Source of the DNA: Elusimicrobiota bacterium
GTDB lineage: Bacteria > Elusimicrobiota > Elusimicrobia > UBA1565 > UBA9628
Length of the DNA stretch: 15,191 nucleotides
Assembly: GCA_028871595.1 (NCBI GenBank)
Contig: JAGWMT010000055.1
Location: forward strand, 1-15,191
Direction: 5' to 3'
The notes beneath the pieces are model-generated. The model made no database searches and was not told where the DNA came from. It saw only the letters and a list, made by a program, of their open reading frames with translations. A program made the position numbers and the translations under genes. Below are positions 1-6,986 of the stretch, one piece after another; within the stretch, counting starts at the first letter, position 1, and each line of letters starts with the position of its first letter.

Positions 1-464
1 GTGGCCATGATCACGCGGCCGCCGGGCTTCAGGACGCGCCAAAACTCGTTGTAGGCCGCGCGCTGCTGGCGCGGGTACAGGTGTTCGAAGACCCCCAGGA
101 AGAACACCAGGTCCAGTTCCCCGTCGGCGTAGGGCAGGCGCTCCGTCTCGGCCACCCGGATGTCGGCCGTGGGGCTATGGGAGCGGGCGATGGCGACGGA
201 GGCCTTCGCGTAGTCCAGCCCGTGGGCCCGCGCGCCGGCCTTCACCAGGTGGTAGAGGATCTCGCCGCGGCCGCAGCCCACGTCGGCCACGTTCATGTCC
301 TTGTTCACCTGCGCCCGCTTCCAGCACAGCTGCATCATCGGCTTGAGGACTTTCGGGCCGTACAGCTTGTAGAACTCGATGCCGCCGCAGGATTGGAGGA
401 AGTACTGATCGTCGTAGATGTCGGCGGAGACCTTCGCCTCGGGCGCGGGAGTCTCCCGGCTCAT
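1..464 (-). CDS. Class I SAM-dependent methyltransferase (3' end outside window)
   Basis: The frame opens with ATG at 464-462 and runs off the left edge after 154 codons. The product begins MSRETPAPEAKVSADIYDD and carries the SAM-binding motif I VADVGCGRGEI at about residues 59-69, an acidic residue after strand 2 (GLDYA), a post-motif II stretch LDLVFFLGVFEHL and the motif VLKPGGRVIMA. This order is that of a Rossmann-fold class I methyltransferase of the Methyltransf_11/25 type. The substrate cannot be read from the sequence; small molecules, lipids or glycans are all possible. The ATG overlaps the TGA of the rmuC frame as ATGA, so the gene is the last visible member of the SRPBCC-rmuC operon and is probably translationally coupled. 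The C-terminal substrate-specific part lies outside the window. The fold is secure; the function is not. Confidence 0.9.
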   Translation of the reverse strand, partial: MSRETPAPEAKVSADIYDDQYFLQSCGGIEFYKLYGPKVLKPMMQLCWKRAQVNKDMNVADVGCGRGEILYHLVKAGARAHGLDYAKASVAIARSHSPTADIRVAETERLPYADGELDLVFFLGVFEHLYPRQQRAAYNEFWRVLKPGGRVIMA

Positions 465-1588
465 CGGTTCGGGTCGGAGTCCGGGAGGCCGGCGATCAGG
501 GACTCGGCGTCCGTCTTGTCGCCTTTGCGCACGCGGTCGATCTTGGCGACGGAAGCGTCCAGGCGCTTGAAGGACTTCTGCTCGATGTCCGCGTACAGCT
601 CGCTCAGCTTGCCCAGCTTCTCCCCGAAATCCGTGAAGCGGGTCTTGAAAGTCTCGTAGGTGGCGCCGAACTGGCCGATGAGCTTGAGGACTTCCTGGGT
701 GGCCTGAGTGAAATGGAAGTGGTCGAAAGCCTGGCGCACCACGCCCAGCACCGCGTACAAGGTGAACGGCGAGCACATGACCACCTTCTGGGACAGCGCC
801 TCGTCCACCAGGCCGGGGAAGGCCTCCTGGATGAAGGCGTACACCTGCTCGTTGGGAATGAAGAGCAGGACGTAGTCGAGCGTCCCCTCCCCCGGGTTGA
901 CGTAGTCCCGCTTCTGCAGCTCCTTCACGCGGGCCTTCACGTCGCGCTCGAAGTCCTTCTTGAGCCGCGCGCGGTCGTCGTCGGTGACCGCGTGGGAGAA
1001 GCGCAGCCAGTTGTCGAGCGGGAACTTCACGTCCATGTTCAAGGTCTTCCCGTCGGGCAGGAGGAAGGTGAAGTCCGGGCGGGAAGAGGAGGTGTCCAGC
1101 GCCTTGTTCTTGCGGTACTGCACGCCCTCCTGGAGGCCGGAGGCGCGCAGGATGTCGTCGGCCATGCGCTCGCCCCATTGTCCGCGGGCCCGGGAGTTGT
1201 CCAGCAACGAGCGCAATCCTTCCGTGGAGGACGCCAGCTTCGCGGTCTGCTCGGCCGCGTCCTTGAGGCCCTTCTCCAGGGAGCCGTACTTGACCGCGCG
1301 GTCGGTCTCGAATTTATGGACCAGCTCCTCGTAGGACTTGAGCCGTTCGGCCAGGCCCGCCACCGCGCTTTCCACGGCGGCCTTCTTCTCCTCCAGCTCG
1401 CCCTTTTGCCGCGCGCGCTCGGTCTCGAACTTCTGCTCGGCCAGGTCCAGCAGCTGGCGGAAATCCTCGCGCATCTGCAGGCGCGCCGCGCCGTCGTTCT
1501 TGCGCGACGAGAAGAAGACCAGGTAGAACACGACGCCCGACACCGCGGCGCCGGCGATCATCGCGAACAGGAGGGTCAGGGCGCTCAT
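461..1588 (-). CDS. rmuC: DNA recombination protein RmuC homologue
   Basis: The product is 375 residues. An N-terminal membrane segment at about residues 3-25 is followed by a long charged, Glu/Lys-rich coiled coil at about 31-130 and then the RmuC domain. The domain shows the RGQWGERMADDIL block (E140), RPDFTFLLPDG (D172) and LNMDVKFPLDNW (D186, K188), which fits the PD-(D/E)xK-like nuclease core proposed for the family. E. coli RmuC is longer; the difference lies mainly in the coiled coil and tail. In E. coli, rmuC limits inversions between short inverted repeats, and the protein is probably membrane-anchored here too. The frame stays open further upstream, but the start at 1588 is chosen because it gives the membrane anchor at residue 3 and overlaps the upstream TGA as ATGA. 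The 3' end also overlaps the next gene by ATGA. Confidence 0.93.
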   Translation of the reverse strand: MSALTLLFAMIAGAAVSGVVFYLVFFSSRKNDGAARLQMREDFRQLLDLAEQKFETERARQKGELEEKKAAVESAVAGLAERLKSYEELVHKFETDRAVKYGSLEKGLKDAAEQTAKLASSTEGLRSLLDNSRARGQWGERMADDILRASGLQEGVQYRKNKALDTSSSRPDFTFLLPDGKTLNMDVKFPLDNWLRFSHAVTDDDRARLKKDFERDVKARVKELQKRDYVNPGEGTLDYVLLFIPNEQVYAFIQEAFPGLVDEALSQKVVMCSPFTLYAVLGVVRQAFDHFHFTQATQEVLKLIGQFGATYETFKTRFTDFGEKLGKLSELYADIEQKSFKRLDASVAKIDRVRKGDKTDAESLIAGLPDSDPNR

Positions 1589-2127
1589 CGGCGCGGCCTC
1601 GTCAGGATCCGGGCGGTCTCCAGGTCCATGGATTCCATTTTGCAGGTGCGTCCGGTTTCCAGATAGAGCTTCAGCTTGGCCAGGCCGTCCTCCCAGGCGC
1701 ACGCGTAGCCCTGGCACAGCTCGTCGTAGGACGGCGCGGACTTGAACCCGGCGTGCAGCAAGGTCACCTCGCAGCCGCCCCGGCGTTTGTCGATGAACAC
1801 GCTGACCAAAGGCGGCGCGCGCCGGTCGCCGCGCGCGGGCTTGAACAGCCAGGCGACCTTCTTGCCCGGCTCCAGGTCCACGAAGACGCCCTCGCGCTCG
1901 CCCAGGCCGTCGCAGCGGGTCCCGTCGCCCCGGCGCACGCGCGGCCAGACCATGCGCACGCGGCCGGCGTTGCGCGCGTCGGTCTCGGCGCCCAGAAGCC
2001 ACCACCGGGTCAACTCCCGCGCCGAGGTCAGAGCCTGGTACACCGCGGCGGGCTCGGCGCGCAGCTTCACGGCGAAGCGGACGTCGCGCGTCTTCAGGAG
2101 GTGGCGGCGGGGGACGGCGGCGGGCAT
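1585..2127 (-). CDS. SRPBCC / AHSA1-like domain protein
   Basis: The product is 180 residues. It has the START/Bet v1-like pattern of AHSA1-type proteins: an N-terminal strand (VRFAVKLRAEPAAVYQALTSARELTRWW) with the usual Trp pair, middle strands around FVDLEPGKKVAWLFK, VSVFIDKRRGGCEVTLLHAGF, and a long C-terminal helix beginning SYDELCQGYACAWEDGLAKLKLYLE. Members fold into a helix-grip barrel with a hydrophobic cavity and usually bind lipophilic ligands or act as chaperone-like proteins; no ligand can be inferred here. It is the first gene of an operon with rmuC and a methyltransferase. The start ATG at 2127 has no Shine-Dalgarno sequence but lies 7 bases after a TACACT hexamer, suggesting a leaderless mRNA. 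The last few codons overlap rmuC as ATGA. Confidence 0.82.
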   Translation of the reverse strand: MPAAVPRRHLLKTRDVRFAVKLRAEPAAVYQALTSARELTRWWLLGAETDARNAGRVRMVWPRVRRGDGTRCDGLGEREGVFVDLEPGKKVAWLFKPARGDRRAPPLVSVFIDKRRGGCEVTLLHAGFKSAPSYDELCQGYACAWEDGLAKLKLYLETGRTCKMESMDLETARILTRPRR

Positions 2128-2134
2128 AAGTTTG

Positions 2135-2140
2135 AGTGTA
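2135..2140 (-). promoter_or_regulatory. Probable -10 element of the SRPBCC-rmuC operon
   Basis: TACACT on the minus strand (2140 to 2135) is followed by 7 bases and then the ATG at 2127. No convincing -35 box or Shine-Dalgarno sequence is visible. The spacing would put the transcription start at, or one base before, the start codon. Confidence 0.5.
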
Positions 2141-2167
2141 GCAGAGGCCCCGCGCCGGGGCCAGGGG

Positions 2168-2878
2168 TCAGCGCTTTTCCGCGGGAATAACGGGGTGGAT
2201 CTTGATTTTCTCCCCGCCCGGCCCGTTGGTCAAGGGATGGAAGGAGGCCGCCAGGACATTGAAGCGATCGACCGCCTTGTCGTGGCCTTTCTGAGTGGCC
2301 GGATAGCAGAGGACGTAGAAGCCGCCTTCCATGGGGATCACCGCGTACTCGTGATAGCGCATGTTGTGCCAGTTGCCGTCCACGTCCTTGACGGCGCCGA
2401 TGGTCCCGGCCGCGGCCGGCGCGGGGGACAGAACGGCGAAGTACTTGGCCTTCAGGCCGGATTCCCGGAGCGTCACCTCCGGGATCGGGCCCGACAGGGG
2501 ATCCTGCTTCTCCCCGGATTCTCCGCCCTTCATCAGGATCGACTTGGGGCCGTAGACCTGGCGCAGCATCTGGTTGATGAAATCGTCGGCGTCGGCGTAC
2601 ATCTCGATGCCCCCGCCGCGCAGGGAGTGCGCGCGGTAGCGCTTGTACCAGCGCACGCTCAGGCTGGGAGCGCCCAGGAAAAAATCCGCGTCGAACGGAC
2701 CGATGAACTTGACCTCGGAAAACGCGTCATGGTCGGCTTCGGCGATCACGTTCCAGCCCCACGGCACCTGGACCGAGAAATCCCCGGAAACGGACTGGTA
2801 GCGGGTATACTTGGGCGGGCTGCAGGCGGCCAGGAAGGCCGCGAAAAGGGCGAAAATTCCGAGGGCGCGCGTTCTCAT
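2168..2878 (-). CDS. Predicted lipoprotein of unknown function
   Basis: The product is 236 residues with a short signal peptide (MRTRALGIFALFAAF) and a lipobox LAAC, giving a lipidated Cys19. The next residue is Ser, not Asp, which in E. coli terms favours the outer membrane. The mature part begins with SGDFSVQVPWGWNVI and ends with a strand-turn region GGFYVLCYPATQ followed by a helix and FNVLAASFHPL. This layout (F-S-V-x-V-P-x-G-W near the N-terminus, a final helix and SF) weakly recalls the PsbP/DcrB/DUF1795 fold, but I do not recognise the family. The ATG at 2878 lacks a Shine-Dalgarno sequence and sits 12 bases after a strong -10 box, so the mRNA leader would be very short. The lipoprotein call is firm; the function is unknown. 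Confidence 0.82.
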   Translation of the reverse strand: MRTRALGIFALFAAFLAACSPPKYTRYQSVSGDFSVQVPWGWNVIAEADHDAFSEVKFIGPFDADFFLGAPSLSVRWYKRYRAHSLRGGGIEMYADADDFINQMLRQVYGPKSILMKGGESGEKQDPLSGPIPEVTLRESGLKAKYFAVLSPAPAAAGTIGAVKDVDGNWHNMRYHEYAVIPMEGGFYVLCYPATQKGHDKAVDRFNVLAASFHPLTNGPGGEKIKIHPVIPAEKR

Positions 2879-2890
2879 CTTGGGAGCCTG

Positions 2891-2919
2891 AGTATAACAG
2901 GCATGGGAGGCTTTGTCCA
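2891..2919 (-). promoter_or_regulatory. Sigma-70-type promoter of the lipoprotein gene
   Basis: On the minus strand, TGGACA (2919-2914) and TATACT (2896-2891) each match consensus at five of six positions and are separated by exactly 17 bases. The expected start point near 2884 leaves a leader of only about 6 bases. The promoter lies wholly in the gap after the upstream membrane-protein gene. Confidence 0.75.
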
Positions 2920-2924
2920 GAACG

Positions 2925-4727
2925 CTACCGGGCCGCGCCGGAAGAGCGCCGGCGCCGGATCTCGGCCGCCAGCACCGGGTCCCCCAGGCGACGCGCGGCG
3001 CGTTCGGCCGACGCGTACAAGGGCGCCGCCTCCGCGGCGCGGCCGCGAGCGGAGAGCACGTCGGCCTCCAAAGCGCGCAACTCCGGGTCCCAGGCCAGCT
3101 CGGGGCGGTCGTGGACCAGTTCGATCAGCTGGTCGGCCTTCTCCCCCATCTTGAACCGGTTGAGGGCGTAGGCCTTCCAAAGAAGGGCCTGCGAGCAGTC
3201 CGGCGCCGACAGGGCCCAGCGGTCGAGCTCCTCCAGGACCTTCGGCGCCCGGCGCGGATCGGCCAGGGCCGGATCCAAGACGTCGGGCCACAGACGGTTC
3301 GGGGTCAAGGTCTTGAACGGCGACTGGGGCACCAGCCAGGCGTTGGCGCCGGCCACCTTCAGGTAGACCAAGGCGCGGTCGTCGGCGTAGGCCAGGCGCC
3401 AGCCCGGGTCTTCGTCGAGAATCCGCGCCTCTCCGCCCGCGCGACGGTTGCGGAGGACGGCGTAGTCGAACCGGTAGATCGCGTCCAACTGCGGAAAGAT
3501 CCGCGGCCAGTTCGCCGCGTCGCGCCGGAACGCTTCGGGGTACAGGGACTGACGGCGATCGGAGAAGACGGGCCTTCCGCCGAGGCCGATCAGTTCGGCG
3601 CCGGTCTCCGCCTCGTTGAACATGCGGCCGCGGACCCCGCTGGTGTTGAGGAAATGAACCGCGCCGGAGAGCGCCGGGGCTCCGTAGCCTCCCGAAGGAG
3701 CAAGGGGGCGCGTGACGACCTGGACATACCCGGCCAGCAGCAGGGCGGCCAGCACGCCCCAGCGCGCCACGCGCGGCCAGGTGTCGTCGCGCGGCTTCAG
3801 CGCGTGCCCCAGGGCCAACGCGGCCACCGGGCAGGCGGCCAGGACGCCCAGCGGACGAAGTCCGGGGAGCATGATGGCCAAAGCCAGCACCGCGGCCGCC
3901 GACAAGGTCGTCACGAATTCCTGCTGGAGCGTGAACCAGCACGCGACGGCGCCGCCGAAAAGGAATAGGCCGCCCGGCGTGGCCAAGGACAGGCGCCACG
4001 CGCCCGCCCCCGCCGCGGCGTCGGCGAACACGTGGGAGAGCAGGCCGTAGCCGAGGGGATTCCATGAGAACGCGATCACGCAGGTCAGCATCATGGCCCA
4101 ATAGCCGAAACGTTCGCGCGCCGCGGTGCGCATCGTCGTCTTGAAGACCTTCATCCCGACCAGCCAAAGCGCCAGCGGGGCGGTGGCCCCGTGCAGGTTC
4201 GCCCACAGCGCGGTCAGGGCGGCGCCGGCGGCCGCGTCGGTCCAGCGGAAGCGGTGGCGCGGCCGCAAGAGGCGCACGAAGAGCGAGAAGAACAGGAAGT
4301 CGAACGCCAACGGCGTCTCGGCGAAGCCGGTCCAGGCGGCGCAGGCGCCCAGCGACAACAGGGTCGCCGCGACCAGGGGATTGCCGTGGTTGATGGGAAG
4401 CAGGAGCGCGAACGCGGCGGCCAAAGCCAGGCTCTTGAAGGCGGTGAGCAGCAGAGGTCCTCCCCACGCGTCCAGCTTGGAGAAGACCACGTCGGACAGC
4501 CACGAGTGCGTGGTCCACGGGGCGCCGGCGGCCCCGTACGAGAACGGCTCCACGCGCGGAAGCCCGTGGTCGGCGAGGATTTTCGCGCCCACCTTGATCC
4601 GGATCCACGTGGAAGGGTCGTGGACGGACAGCATCCCCAGGGCGAAGACGAACCCGAACAACAGGGCCGCCAGCGGCCAATGCGGGTGATGCGGTTTTTC
4701 GTGGGGCTTGCCGTCGCGGGACTTCAT
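2925..4727 (-). CDS. Multi-pass membrane protein, GT-C glycosyltransferase-like, with helical-repeat tail
   Basis: The product is 600 residues. A first membrane helix (about 18-35) is followed by an extracytoplasmic loop with D37 and the block TWIRIKVGAKILADHGLPR, EPFSYGAAGAPWTTHSWLSD. The pattern acidic-x(n)-W, G-x-x-I-L, G-L-P-R-x-x-P-F-S, W-x-x-H-x-W-L is one I associate with large uncharacterised integral membrane proteins resembling GT-C glycosyltransferases. About ten hydrophobic helices follow to around residue 330. Then comes a soluble region with EAETGAELIGLGGRPVFSD, and the last 120 or so residues are TPR-like helix pairs (ALLWKAYALNRFKMGEKAD). GT-C enzymes use lipid-linked sugars on the outer side of the membrane. 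This role is inferred, since I cannot verify the catalytic residues. The start at 4727 follows an extended -10 by 8 bases and lacks a Shine-Dalgarno sequence. Confidence 0.78.
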   Translation of the reverse strand: MKSRDGKPHEKPHHPHWPLAALLFGFVFALGMLSVHDPSTWIRIKVGAKILADHGLPRVEPFSYGAAGAPWTTHSWLSDVVFSKLDAWGGPLLLTAFKSLALAAAFALLLPINHGNPLVAATLLSLGACAAWTGFAETPLAFDFLFFSLFVRLLRPRHRFRWTDAAAGAALTALWANLHGATAPLALWLVGMKVFKTTMRTAARERFGYWAMMLTCVIAFSWNPLGYGLLSHVFADAAAGAGAWRLSLATPGGLFLFGGAVACWFTLQQEFVTTLSAAAVLALAIMLPGLRPLGVLAACPVAALALGHALKPRDDTWPRVARWGVLAALLLAGYVQVVTRPLAPSGGYGAPALSGAVHFLNTSGVRGRMFNEAETGAELIGLGGRPVFSDRRQSLYPEAFRRDAANWPRIFPQLDAIYRFDYAVLRNRRAGGEARILDEDPGWRLAYADDRALVYLKVAGANAWLVPQSPFKTLTPNRLWPDVLDPALADPRRAPKVLEELDRWALSAPDCSQALLWKAYALNRFKMGEKADQLIELVHDRPELAWDPELRALEADVLSARGRAAEAAPLYASAERAARRLGDPVLAAEIRRRRSSGAAR

Positions 4728-4735
4728 GCGGCGCT

Positions 4736-4744
4736 ATTCTACCA
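4736..4744 (-). promoter_or_regulatory. Extended -10 promoter of the membrane-protein gene
   Basis: TGGTAGAAT on the minus strand (TG-n-TAGAAT, 4744 to 4736) ends 8 bases before the ATG at 4727. There is no -35 match at 16-18 bases and no Shine-Dalgarno sequence. This fits a leaderless or nearly leaderless transcript. Confidence 0.5.
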
Positions 4745-4766
4745 ATACGGGAAGCCGCGGATTCGC

Positions 4767-4772
4767 TACAAT
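4767..4772 (+). promoter_or_regulatory. Possible -10 element of the acyl-CoA dehydrogenase gene
   Basis: TACAAT lies 20 bases before the ATG at 4793, leaving room for a leader of about 13 bases that includes the GGAGG at 4782-4786. No -35 box is visible, so this is a weak call. The 65-base gap holds divergent promoters for both neighbours. Confidence 0.4.
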
Positions 4773-4781
4773 GGACGCCCC

Positions 4782-4786
4782 GGAGG
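4782..4786 (+). promoter_or_regulatory. Ribosome binding site of the acyl-CoA dehydrogenase gene
   Basis: GGAGG is followed by 6 bases and ATG. It decides the start at 4793 over the ATG at 4771, which is out of frame. Confidence 0.85.
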
Positions 4787-4792
4787 ACGAAC

Positions 4793-5941
4793 ATGGATTT
4801 CAACCTGAGCGACGACCAAAAAACCATCCGCGACAGCGTGCGCAAGTTCGCGGAAACCCGGATCAAGCCCCGAGCCCACGAGCTCGACGAGAAGGAGGAA
4901 TTCTCCGCGGAGCTCACGAAGGAGATGGGCGACATGGGCATCTTCGGGATCATCGTCCCCGAGGAGTTCGGCGGGCAGGGGTTGGATTATCTTTCCTATG
5001 TGATCGCGGTGGAAGAACTGGCGCGCGTGGACGGCTCGCACGCCGCGACCGTGGCCGCCGGGGTGTCCCTGGGCATCGCCCCCCTTCTTTACTTCGGCAA
5101 CGACGAGCAGAAGAAAAAATACCTGCCGCGCCTTGCCGCCGGCCAGGGCCTGTTCGCGTTCGGCCTGACGGAGCCCGGCGCGGGGTCGGATTCCCGCGGT
5201 TCCAAGACGAAGTCCGCGGAGAATCCGGACGGCTCGTGGAGCATCAACGGCTCCAAGATCTTCATCACCAACGGCTCCTGCGAGCTCACCGACGGCATCA
5301 TCGTGCAGACGGTCAGCGGCGGCGACGCGGAAGCGCCGGAGTTCACCTGCTTCATCGTGGAGAAGGGCGCGAAGGGCTTCACCACCAAGACCATGCACAA
5401 GAAGCTGATGTGGCGCGCGTCGAACACCGCGGAGCTGTATTTCACCGACGTGAAGGTCCCCGCCTCGGCGATGCTCGGCAAGCGCGGAGCCGGCTCCAAG
5501 CAGATGCTGAAGACCCTGGACTCCGGACGCCTGTCCATCGCGGCCATGGGCCTGGGTTGCGCGCAGGGAGCGTACGAAGCCGCTCTTTCCTACGCCCGGC
5601 AGCGCAAGCAGTTCGGCAAGCCGCTGTCGCGCTTTCAGGCCATCTCCTTCAAGCTGGCCGACATGGCCATGAAGATCGACCACGCCCGGACGTTCCTTTA
5701 TAAGGCCTGCTGGCTGCGCGACACCAAGCAGCCGTTCGGCACCGAATCCGCCATGGCGAAGTTGTACTGCTCCGAGGTCGCCCAGTGGGTGGCCAACGAG
5801 GCCGTGCAGATCCACGGCGGCTACGGGCTGATGAAGGAGTTCGAAGTGGAACGCTTCTACCGCGACCAGCGCCTGCTGCAGATCGGCGAGGGCACGTCGG
5901 AGATCCAGCGCCTGGTGATCAGCCGCGCGATCGGCTGCTGA
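4793..5941 (+). CDS. Acyl-CoA dehydrogenase (short/medium-chain type)
   Basis: The 382-residue length is typical of the family. The FAD-dependent enzyme oxidises acyl-CoA to trans-2-enoyl-CoA and passes electrons to ETF. The helical N-terminal domain starts MDFNLSDDQKTIRDSVRKFA. The central beta-domain carries FGLTEPGAGSD (123-133). The C-terminal helical domain carries ARQRKQFGKPLSRFQAI and IHGGYGLMKEFEVERFYRD. The family's catalytic-base motif IGEGTSEIQ places the catalytic Glu at 366, the position used in short- and medium-chain enzymes. This resembles butyryl-CoA dehydrogenase-type proteins, but chain-length specificity cannot be read securely. No ETF or other beta-oxidation gene is present in the window, so it may work in fatty-acid or amino-acid breakdown encoded elsewhere. 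It converges on the DUF2007 gene with a gap of 3 bases. Confidence 0.96.
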   Translation: MDFNLSDDQKTIRDSVRKFAETRIKPRAHELDEKEEFSAELTKEMGDMGIFGIIVPEEFGGQGLDYLSYVIAVEELARVDGSHAATVAAGVSLGIAPLLYFGNDEQKKKYLPRLAAGQGLFAFGLTEPGAGSDSRGSKTKSAENPDGSWSINGSKIFITNGSCELTDGIIVQTVSGGDAEAPEFTCFIVEKGAKGFTTKTMHKKLMWRASNTAELYFTDVKVPASAMLGKRGAGSKQMLKTLDSGRLSIAAMGLGCAQGAYEAALSYARQRKQFGKPLSRFQAISFKLADMAMKIDHARTFLYKACWLRDTKQPFGTESAMAKLYCSEVAQWVANEAVQIHGGYGLMKEFEVERFYRDQRLLQIGEGTSEIQRLVISRAIGC

Positions 5942-5944
5942 GCC

Positions 5945-6208
5945 CTACTTCAGCTTCGGCCAGGTTTGGGGGTCGCCGCCGTCGAAGCCGGCGTCCCGGA
6001 GCACGGCCTTGGCGTCGGCCTCCCGGGCGGCCGGGACGACGACCTTGATGCCGCCCGCCCAGAGCGACAGCCAGGGCTGCATGGACACGAAGTTGCCGTC
6101 CAGCACGCGGGCCATTATGCCGCAGCCGTCCAGAAGACTGCGCACCTGCTCGGCCTCGAGCAGATTGGTGCTCGCGAACACCACGACGGGGCCGTCCTCA
6201 TCCGCCAT
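5945..6208 (-). CDS. DUF2007 domain protein
   Basis: The product is 87 residues. It has the compact DUF2007 pattern: an opening strand PVVVFASTN, a helix LLEAEQVRSLLDGCGI, a strand MARVLDGN, then GGIKVVVPAAREADAKAVLRDAG. This small ferredoxin-like fold is annotated as a putative prokaryotic signal-transducing protein, and no mechanism is established. No membrane segment is present, although some relatives add one. The start ATG at 6208 has no Shine-Dalgarno sequence but lies 6 bases after TATGAT, which suggests a leaderless mRNA. The tRNA-Thr gene ends 34 bases upstream on the same strand, so read-through is possible. The 3' end nearly abuts the converging dehydrogenase gene. Confidence 0.85.
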   Translation of the reverse strand: MADEDGPVVVFASTNLLEAEQVRSLLDGCGIMARVLDGNFVSMQPWLSLWAGGIKVVVPAAREADAKAVLRDAGFDGGDPQTWPKLK

Positions 6209-6214
6209 GACGGA

Positions 6215-6220
6215 ATCATA
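6215..6220 (-). promoter_or_regulatory. Probable -10 element of the DUF2007 gene
   Basis: TATGAT (6220 to 6215), five of six matches to consensus, ends 6 bases before the ATG at 6208. No -35 box is apparent. A T5 run at 6240-6236 just upstream could end the tRNA transcript. Confidence 0.5.
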
Positions 6221-6242
6221 CCCCCCTTCCCGGCGAAAAACG

Positions 6243-6313
6243 AGCCCCCTCCCAGAATCGAACTGAGGTCAGCAGTTTACAAAACTGCGGCTCTGCCACT
6301 GAGCTAAGGGGGC
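6243..6313 (-). tRNA. tRNA-Thr (anticodon UGU)
   Basis: On the minus strand a full cloverleaf folds: acceptor GCCCCCT/AGGGGGC (7 pairs), D-stem GCTC/GAGC with GG in its loop, anticodon stem GCAGT/ACTGC around the loop TTTGTAA, a 4-base variable loop, and T-stem CTCAG/CTGGG (one G-T pair) around TTCGATT. The anticodon at 34-36 is TGT, reading ACA and related Thr codons. G1-C72, C2-G71, G35 and U36 agree with threonine identity as known from E. coli. The discriminator base is T. CCA is not encoded (the next bases are CGT), so it must be added after transcription. A T5 run follows at 6240-6236. Confidence 0.95.
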
Positions 6314-6321
6314 GCCCCGGA

Positions 6322-6330
6322 AGTTTAACA
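6322..6330 (-). promoter_or_regulatory. Possible extended -10 of the tRNA-Thr gene
   Basis: TGTTAAACT (TG-n-TAAACT) on the minus strand ends 8 bases before the mature tRNA 5' end, so the primary transcript would start at or next to G1. No -35 box is visible. Confidence 0.4.
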
Positions 6331-6359
6331 GGTTTTCGCCGGGTCCGGGAGAGGCATGG

Positions 6360-6857
6360 CTAAGACGGGCCGACGGACGCCGAAAGACGTATTCCCTGCT
6401 GGGCCGCCTCGGCCGTGAGAAGAAGCAGTTCCGCCCGCGCGCGGTTCTCCAAATCGACTTCCGCGAGCGGTCCCGACGGCGTCCGCAGCGGCCACAAGAC
6501 GCGCTCTTCCCAAGCGAAATGCTCCCGCAGGCGCTCCGCCAGCGCGACGACGCGGGACCCCAAGCCCGGGGCGCTCATCCGCTCCGGGTCCTTCAACTCC
6601 GCCTGGATCTCGGCGCGGATTTCGGCCAGCCGTCGGTGCTGGCCGAGGAGTCCATCCGGCTCCGGACCCGTGACCCCGCCGGGGCCGCCGAAGAGAATCT
6701 CCTCGAACTCTTCATGACGGTTCAACGCGCAGAAGAAGGCGAGCAGGTCGCCGCGCAGGCGCTCGGGCGCACGAGACTCCACCGCGCCCTTCTGAAGATA
6801 GCCGACCAACCGGTACAGCAGAAGATGCTCTTCGATCAACACATCTAAAACGCTCAC
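6360..6857 (-). CDS. Hemerythrin-like (HHE) domain protein with complete ligand set
   Basis: From the GTG at 6857 the product is 165 residues and almost entirely an HHE four-helix bundle. The hemerythrin-like pattern is complete: H11 in LIEEH, H48 and E52 in NRHEEFEE, H74 in GQHRRL, and H113 and E117 in REHFAWEERVLWP. Such proteins bind a non-haem di-iron centre and are linked to oxygen, nitric oxide or iron sensing and storage; which applies here is unknown. The start is chosen because GGAGG lies at 6866-6862, 4 bases before GTG, and the paralogue at 7174-7752 aligns from the same residue. The frame stays open upstream to an ATG at 6935, but that would place the GGAGG inside the gene and add an unconserved leader. 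There is no signal peptide or membrane segment, so it is probably cytoplasmic. Confidence 0.82.
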   Translation of the reverse strand: MSVLDVLIEEHLLLYRLVGYLQKGAVESRAPERLRGDLLAFFCALNRHEEFEEILFGGPGGVTGPEPDGLLGQHRRLAEIRAEIQAELKDPERMSAPGLGSRVVALAERLREHFAWEERVLWPLRTPSGPLAEVDLENRARAELLLLTAEAAQQGIRLSASVGPS

Positions 6858-6861
6858 ACGA

Positions 6862-6866
6862 CCTCC
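6862..6866 (-). promoter_or_regulatory. Ribosome binding site of the first HHE gene
   Basis: GGAGG on the minus strand followed by TCGT and GTG. The same arrangement, GGAGG plus 4 bases, precedes the aligned first codon of the paralogue, which supports this start over the upstream ATG. Confidence 0.6.
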
Positions 6867-6970
6867 GAACAGCTTGGAGTATGGCGCAACGATTCGTCCC
6901 CGGCATCCCAGTTGGTCTAAGACTATGGAAGACACGGATCAAGGGAACCTCAAGATACAGGGGCCGCGGA

Positions 6971-6979
6971 TGCTAATAT
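6971..6979 (+). promoter_or_regulatory. Extended -10 promoter of the DUF167 gene
   Basis: TGCTAATAT (TG-n-TAATAT) ends 7 bases before the ATG at 6987. There is no Shine-Dalgarno sequence and no evident -35 box. This fits transcription starting at the start codon. Confidence 0.45.
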
Positions 6980-6986
6980 CTCGATC

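Noticed and set aside
1742..3154. Long plus-strand open frame of about 470 codons opposite the SRPBCC and lipoprotein genes
   Set aside because: It is rich in Arg/Pro/Gly with no recognisable domain and crosses two well-supported minus-strand genes and their promoters. Open antisense frames are expected in GC-rich DNA.
2875..4953. A 692-codon minus-strand frame overlapping the GT-C-like gene
   Set aside because: It would extend into the divergent acyl-CoA dehydrogenase gene and gives an Arg-rich protein without membrane helices. The 600-residue frame has a coherent membrane topology.
4766..5815. Minus-strand frame of about 349 codons opposite the acyl-CoA dehydrogenase
   Set aside because: The plus strand has every acyl-CoA dehydrogenase motif and a GGAGG. 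The antisense frame has no domain.
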